From: Pseudomonadota bacterium
GTDB lineage: Bacteria > Pseudomonadota > Alphaproteobacteria > Acetobacterales > Acetobacteraceae
Length of the DNA: 64,000 nucleotides
NCBI GenBank assembly: GCA_021845595.1
Contig: JAJZVV010000008.1
Coordinates: forward strand, 115,000-178,999
Direction of reading: 5' to 3'
Within the stretch, counting starts at the first letter, position 1; each line of letters opens with the position of its first letter. The notes beneath the pieces were generated by a model. That model was not told the DNA's origin, searched no databases, and saw only the letters and a list, made by a program, of their open reading frames with translations. A program made the translations under genes and the position numbers. Shown here one piece after another: positions 63,633 to 64,000 of this stretch.

Positions 63633-63646
63633 CACCCCATCCGCCA
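63633..63646 (+). other. attR: copy of the tRNA-Ser 3' end
   Basis: Exact repeat of the last 14 bases of tRNA-Ser, 146 bp upstream of the integrase start. It marks the right boundary of the island. On the other strand this same sequence forms the end of the serine recombinase relic. Confidence 0.85.
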
Positions 63647-63872
63647 ATTCAGTCCCTGCGTGGGCACTGCGTTTGCGCCGCTATTCGCCACCAGCGTCTG
63701 TAGCAGCCAGGACTTTGATCCCATGATACGCACCTCGCCCTCGGCGACCTCGACGCGTTGGGCGAACGCGCGCAGATGGTCGCGGCGTTAACCGGCGCCT
63801 TCAAGCCGGATACGCTGCCGTGCAGCACGGGCAAACTTGCTGAGCATCTGCGGCGTGACCGCTCGAGCGGTT
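63633..63872 (-). pseudogene. C-terminal relic of a large serine recombinase
   Basis: On the minus strand the frame reads VTPQMLSKFARAARQRIRLE, then a stop (TAA at 63788-63786), then RRDHLRAFAQRVEVAEGEVR and IMGSKSWLLQTLVANSG. It matches the C-terminal tail of zinc-ribbon serine recombinases, where the stop position is normally an aromatic residue (GGYRRDHLRAL). The reading frame ends ...NWRMG, running into the reverse complement of the tRNA-Ser 3' end, as such genes do when their element sits in this tRNA. The 5' part is cut off by the IS element at 63873. Confidence 0.7.
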
Positions 63873-64000
63873 CTAGAGCGGTTTCCGACGTTGCTGAATC
63901 GATGGGGGATTCCCATCGCTGAGGTTTTCTGATTCACGATTTCTGCTGGCGAAGGAGGCTGGCAGGGATGGGTCGAGCCTTATCGATGGATTTGCGCGAG
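63873..64000 (+). mobile_element. IS630-family element, left end (partial)
   Basis: The sequence from CTAGAGCGGTTTCCGACG at 63873 begins a left end, with a GATGGG/CCCATC inverted repeat at 63901-63917, followed by a transposase ribosome site (GAAGGAGG at 63951-63958) and start. IS630 elements insert at TA, present here within CTAG. The right end is outside the window. Confidence 0.75.
63968..64000 (+). CDS. IS630-family transposase, N-terminus only
   Basis: The first eleven residues MGRALSMDLRE are those of IS630-family transposases, whose N-terminal HTH follows. A good GAAGGAGG site lies 9 bp upstream. The gene continues beyond the window edge. Confidence 0.75.
   Translation, partial: MGRALSMDLRE

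Larger units (their letters stand above)
57306..63646. mobile_element. genomic island in tRNA-Ser, satellite-like
   Basis: About 6.3 kb bounded by exact 14-bp direct repeats, one inside tRNA-Ser. It encodes, all on the minus strand and from right to left, a tyrosine integrase, an unknown protein, an AlpA/excisionase-like protein, a Toprim protein, a RecA-fold ATPase, an unknown protein and a DUF5681 protein. An iteron-like array follows the ATPase gene. Size, gene order and lack of structural genes fit a phage satellite or a minimal replicating integrative element. No portal, capsid, tail, conjugation or known defence gene is present. Confidence 0.8.

Noticed and set aside
63497..63733. A 78-codon minus-strand ORF as an independent gene
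   Set aside because: Its first part is the tail of the serine recombinase relic and it runs through attR into island DNA, so it is a chance fusion.

Overview
The window is very GC-rich (roughly 70% by eye) chromosomal DNA of an alphaproteobacterium. Several blocks point to this: a cytochrome bc1 chaperone (Cbp3 type) next to a DUF177 gene, rpmF-plsX-fabH-ihfA-merR-tRNA-Pro, glyA-nrdR-rib-nusB with a RibB carrying a decayed GTP cyclohydrolase II domain, and the cvpA-purF-SDR and nadK-radA blocks. PEP-CTERM proteins, ergothioneine synthesis and gene style fit Rhodospirillales/Acetobacteraceae, but that placement is an inference. About 57 kb is ordinary, densely packed core and metabolic sequence with many 1-4 nt start/stop overlaps. 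The last 6.7 kb is mobile DNA.

Layout. 1-2.5 kb: 3' end of egtD, CTAG-ended palindromes, a small exported protein and two PEP-CTERM surface proteins. 2.6-10.5 kb: TauD-type dioxygenase, AI-2E-type permease, hydroxypyruvate isomerase, an XRE regulator, a Nudix-sseA-metC sulfur operon, zur and hisI. 10.5-16.8 kb: a serine hydrolase, a large exported protein of unknown function, and a lower-GC polysaccharide patch (O-antigen ligase-like protein and acyltransferase) ending at tRNA-Pro. 17-21.5 kb (minus strand): merR, ihfA, fabH, plsX, rpmF, DUF177 and bc1 chaperone. 21.7-28 kb (plus strand): bamE, glyA, nrdR, ribD, ribE, ribBX, ribH, nusB. 28-35.4 kb (minus strand): a complete beta-oxidation operon (acyl-CoA dehydrogenase, FadN-like bifunctional enzyme, thiolase, MerR regulator, acyl-CoA ligase).

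35.5-44.5 kb: an outer-membrane efflux channel divergent from a TetR regulator with a palindromic operator candidate, an M20 peptidase followed by fetAB-like iron export genes, a hybrid histidine kinase, and glpK. 44.5-50.8 kb (minus strand): SDR, purF, cvpA, radA, nadK, nitrilase-like amidase and a small membrane protein. 50.9-57.2 kb: epimerase, alpha/beta hydrolase, two glycosyltransferases, thrS, infC (non-canonical ATC start) and tRNA-Ser(TGA).

57.3-64 kb: a compact genomic island of about 6.3 kb sits in the 3' end of tRNA-Ser. A 14-bp direct repeat (57306-57319 and 63633-63646) bounds it. All its genes are on the minus strand: tyrosine integrase, unknown protein, AlpA/excisionase-like protein, Toprim primase-like protein, RecA/RepA-fold ATPase, unknown protein and a DUF5681 protein. 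A dense cluster of 13 GGACA/TGTCC motifs immediately downstream of the ATPase gene looks like an iteron origin. The arrangement resembles phage satellites of the P4/PICI type, without obvious cargo. This is the best candidate for an undescribed system here. Right of the island is the C-terminal relic of a serine recombinase from a second element that used the same tRNA site. That relic is broken by a stop codon and cut by an IS630-family element that runs off the window.
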